Below are positions 63,693 through 64,000 of a stretch of 64,000 bases of DNA, piece by piece. Origin of the DNA: Ruegeria meonggei (GTDB taxonomy: Bacteria; Pseudomonadota; Alphaproteobacteria; Rhodobacterales; Rhodobacteraceae); NCBI RefSeq assembly GCF_900172215.1, contig NZ_FWFP01000014.1, forward strand, positions 62,001 through 126,000, read 5' to 3'. The notes beneath the pieces are model-generated. The model worked only from the letters and a program-made list of their open reading frames with translations, was not told the DNA's origin and did not search any database. Made by a program: the position numbers and the translations under genes. Each line of letters starts with the position of its first letter. Position 1 is the first letter of the stretch.

Positions 63693-64000
63693 ATGAGTGG
63701 CCAGACGCTCTTAGACTTTCAGGATAAAGACCACGCCATCGTTCACGCCACCTGCGTCGCTGTAGGTGGGTGCGGCGCCCTGATCGTTGGGCGTTCTGGC
63801 GTTGGCAAATCGGGTCTTGCGCTGCAGATGATCGCGGCAGGGGCCATTTTGGTGGCTGATGACCGGGTGGAGTTGCGCATGGTCGATGGGCAGGTATTGG
63901 CGGATGCCCCCGAAAGTATCCGCGGATTGATCGAAGCCCGCGGCATCGGCTTGGTACGCGCACAGCCAGCGGGGGCGACGGAAGTAACCTATGTTGTGGA
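63693..64000 (+). CDS. hprK: HPr kinase/phosphorylase, short form (cut by the right edge)
   Basis: The first 102 residues are present. The Walker A loop GRSGVGKSGLALQ is at about 33-45, and VADDRVELR follows. This is the short alphaproteobacterial HprK without the N-terminal domain. It phosphorylates HPr on Ser. The chvI-chvG-hprK order is conserved in the class. The C-terminal half is missing because the window ends. Confidence 0.93.
   Translation, partial: MSGQTLLDFQDKDHAIVHATCVAVGGCGALIVGRSGVGKSGLALQMIAAGAILVADDRVELRMVDGQVLADAPESIRGLIEARGIGLVRAQPAGATEVTYVV

Noticed and set aside
62438..63694. 418-codon minus-strand frame inside chvG
   Set aside because: Antisense shadow of the kinase; no start site context or homology.

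Overview
The window comes from an alphaproteobacterium of the Rhodobacteraceae, most likely the marine Roseobacter group (inference). The pointers are a split-b F0 operon (atpI-atpB-atpE-b'-b), the block pckA / chvI-chvG-hprK, an rpoZ-RSH-DUF2062-pdxJ-acpS-lepB-rnc-era-DUF1491-recO gene order, a methylsuccinyl-CoA dehydrogenase of the ethylmalonyl-CoA pathway, and high GC with strongly biased codons. No rRNA, tRNA, CRISPR array or insertion sequence was recognised.

Layout. 1-4865 (minus): translation and targeting genes ffh, two GNATs, chorismate mutase, rpsP and rimM, with bluB and a tiny membrane protein inserted before rimM and a sulfotransferase-like gene running off the left edge. 5027-11931: metabolic and regulatory genes (YbaK deacylase, Asp/Glu-type racemase, azoreductase with a divergent LysR, EamA exporter, stress protein, ArsR, second LysR). 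12116-14686: F0 operon. 14883-18825: glycosyltransferase, a GntR/aminotransferase divergent pair with a clear operator, and a lipoprotein. 18966-22421: smc. 22476-30608: amidotransferase, murein transglycosylase, cbiB-cobC, an atypical receiver behind a perfect CtrA-type box, glutathione transferase, L,D-transpeptidase and a C-S lyase-type aminotransferase. 30703-32620: def, a degenerate second def, and fmt. 33140-36200 (minus): ispH-DUF3429-methyltransferase-rnhA-TRIC, joined by 4- to 8-base overlaps. 37103-54252: folK, then the long housekeeping block from rpoZ to recO. 54236-57149 (minus): two lipoproteins and mcd. 57294-58921: TauE/SafE permease and a HTH/membrane-protein pair. 59287-64000: pckA, chvI, chvG and the start of hprK.

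How the genes work together. Nascent-protein handling is well represented (ffh, def, fmt, lepB, rpsP, rimM). BluB, CbiB and CobC supply the lower ligand and the aminopropanol arm of cobalamin, a cofactor the ethylmalonyl-CoA pathway needs; Mcd acts in that pathway. ChvG-ChvI, HprK and pckA link envelope/acid sensing and phosphotransfer signalling to gluconeogenesis.

The most unusual parts are three interruptions of the housekeeping block: a LysE exporter and three small membrane proteins between pdxJ and acpS; a GNAT and a convergent multicopper oxidase between rnc and era; and about 4.2 kb of lower-GC DNA between DUF1491 and recO. That last segment holds a DUF3626-like orphan and an ArsR-controlled cassette of one NIPSNAP and two duplicated ABM-fold small enzymes. 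A tandem deformylase paralog that has lost its metal-ligand Cys and catalytic Glu is the other strong candidate for undescribed biology.
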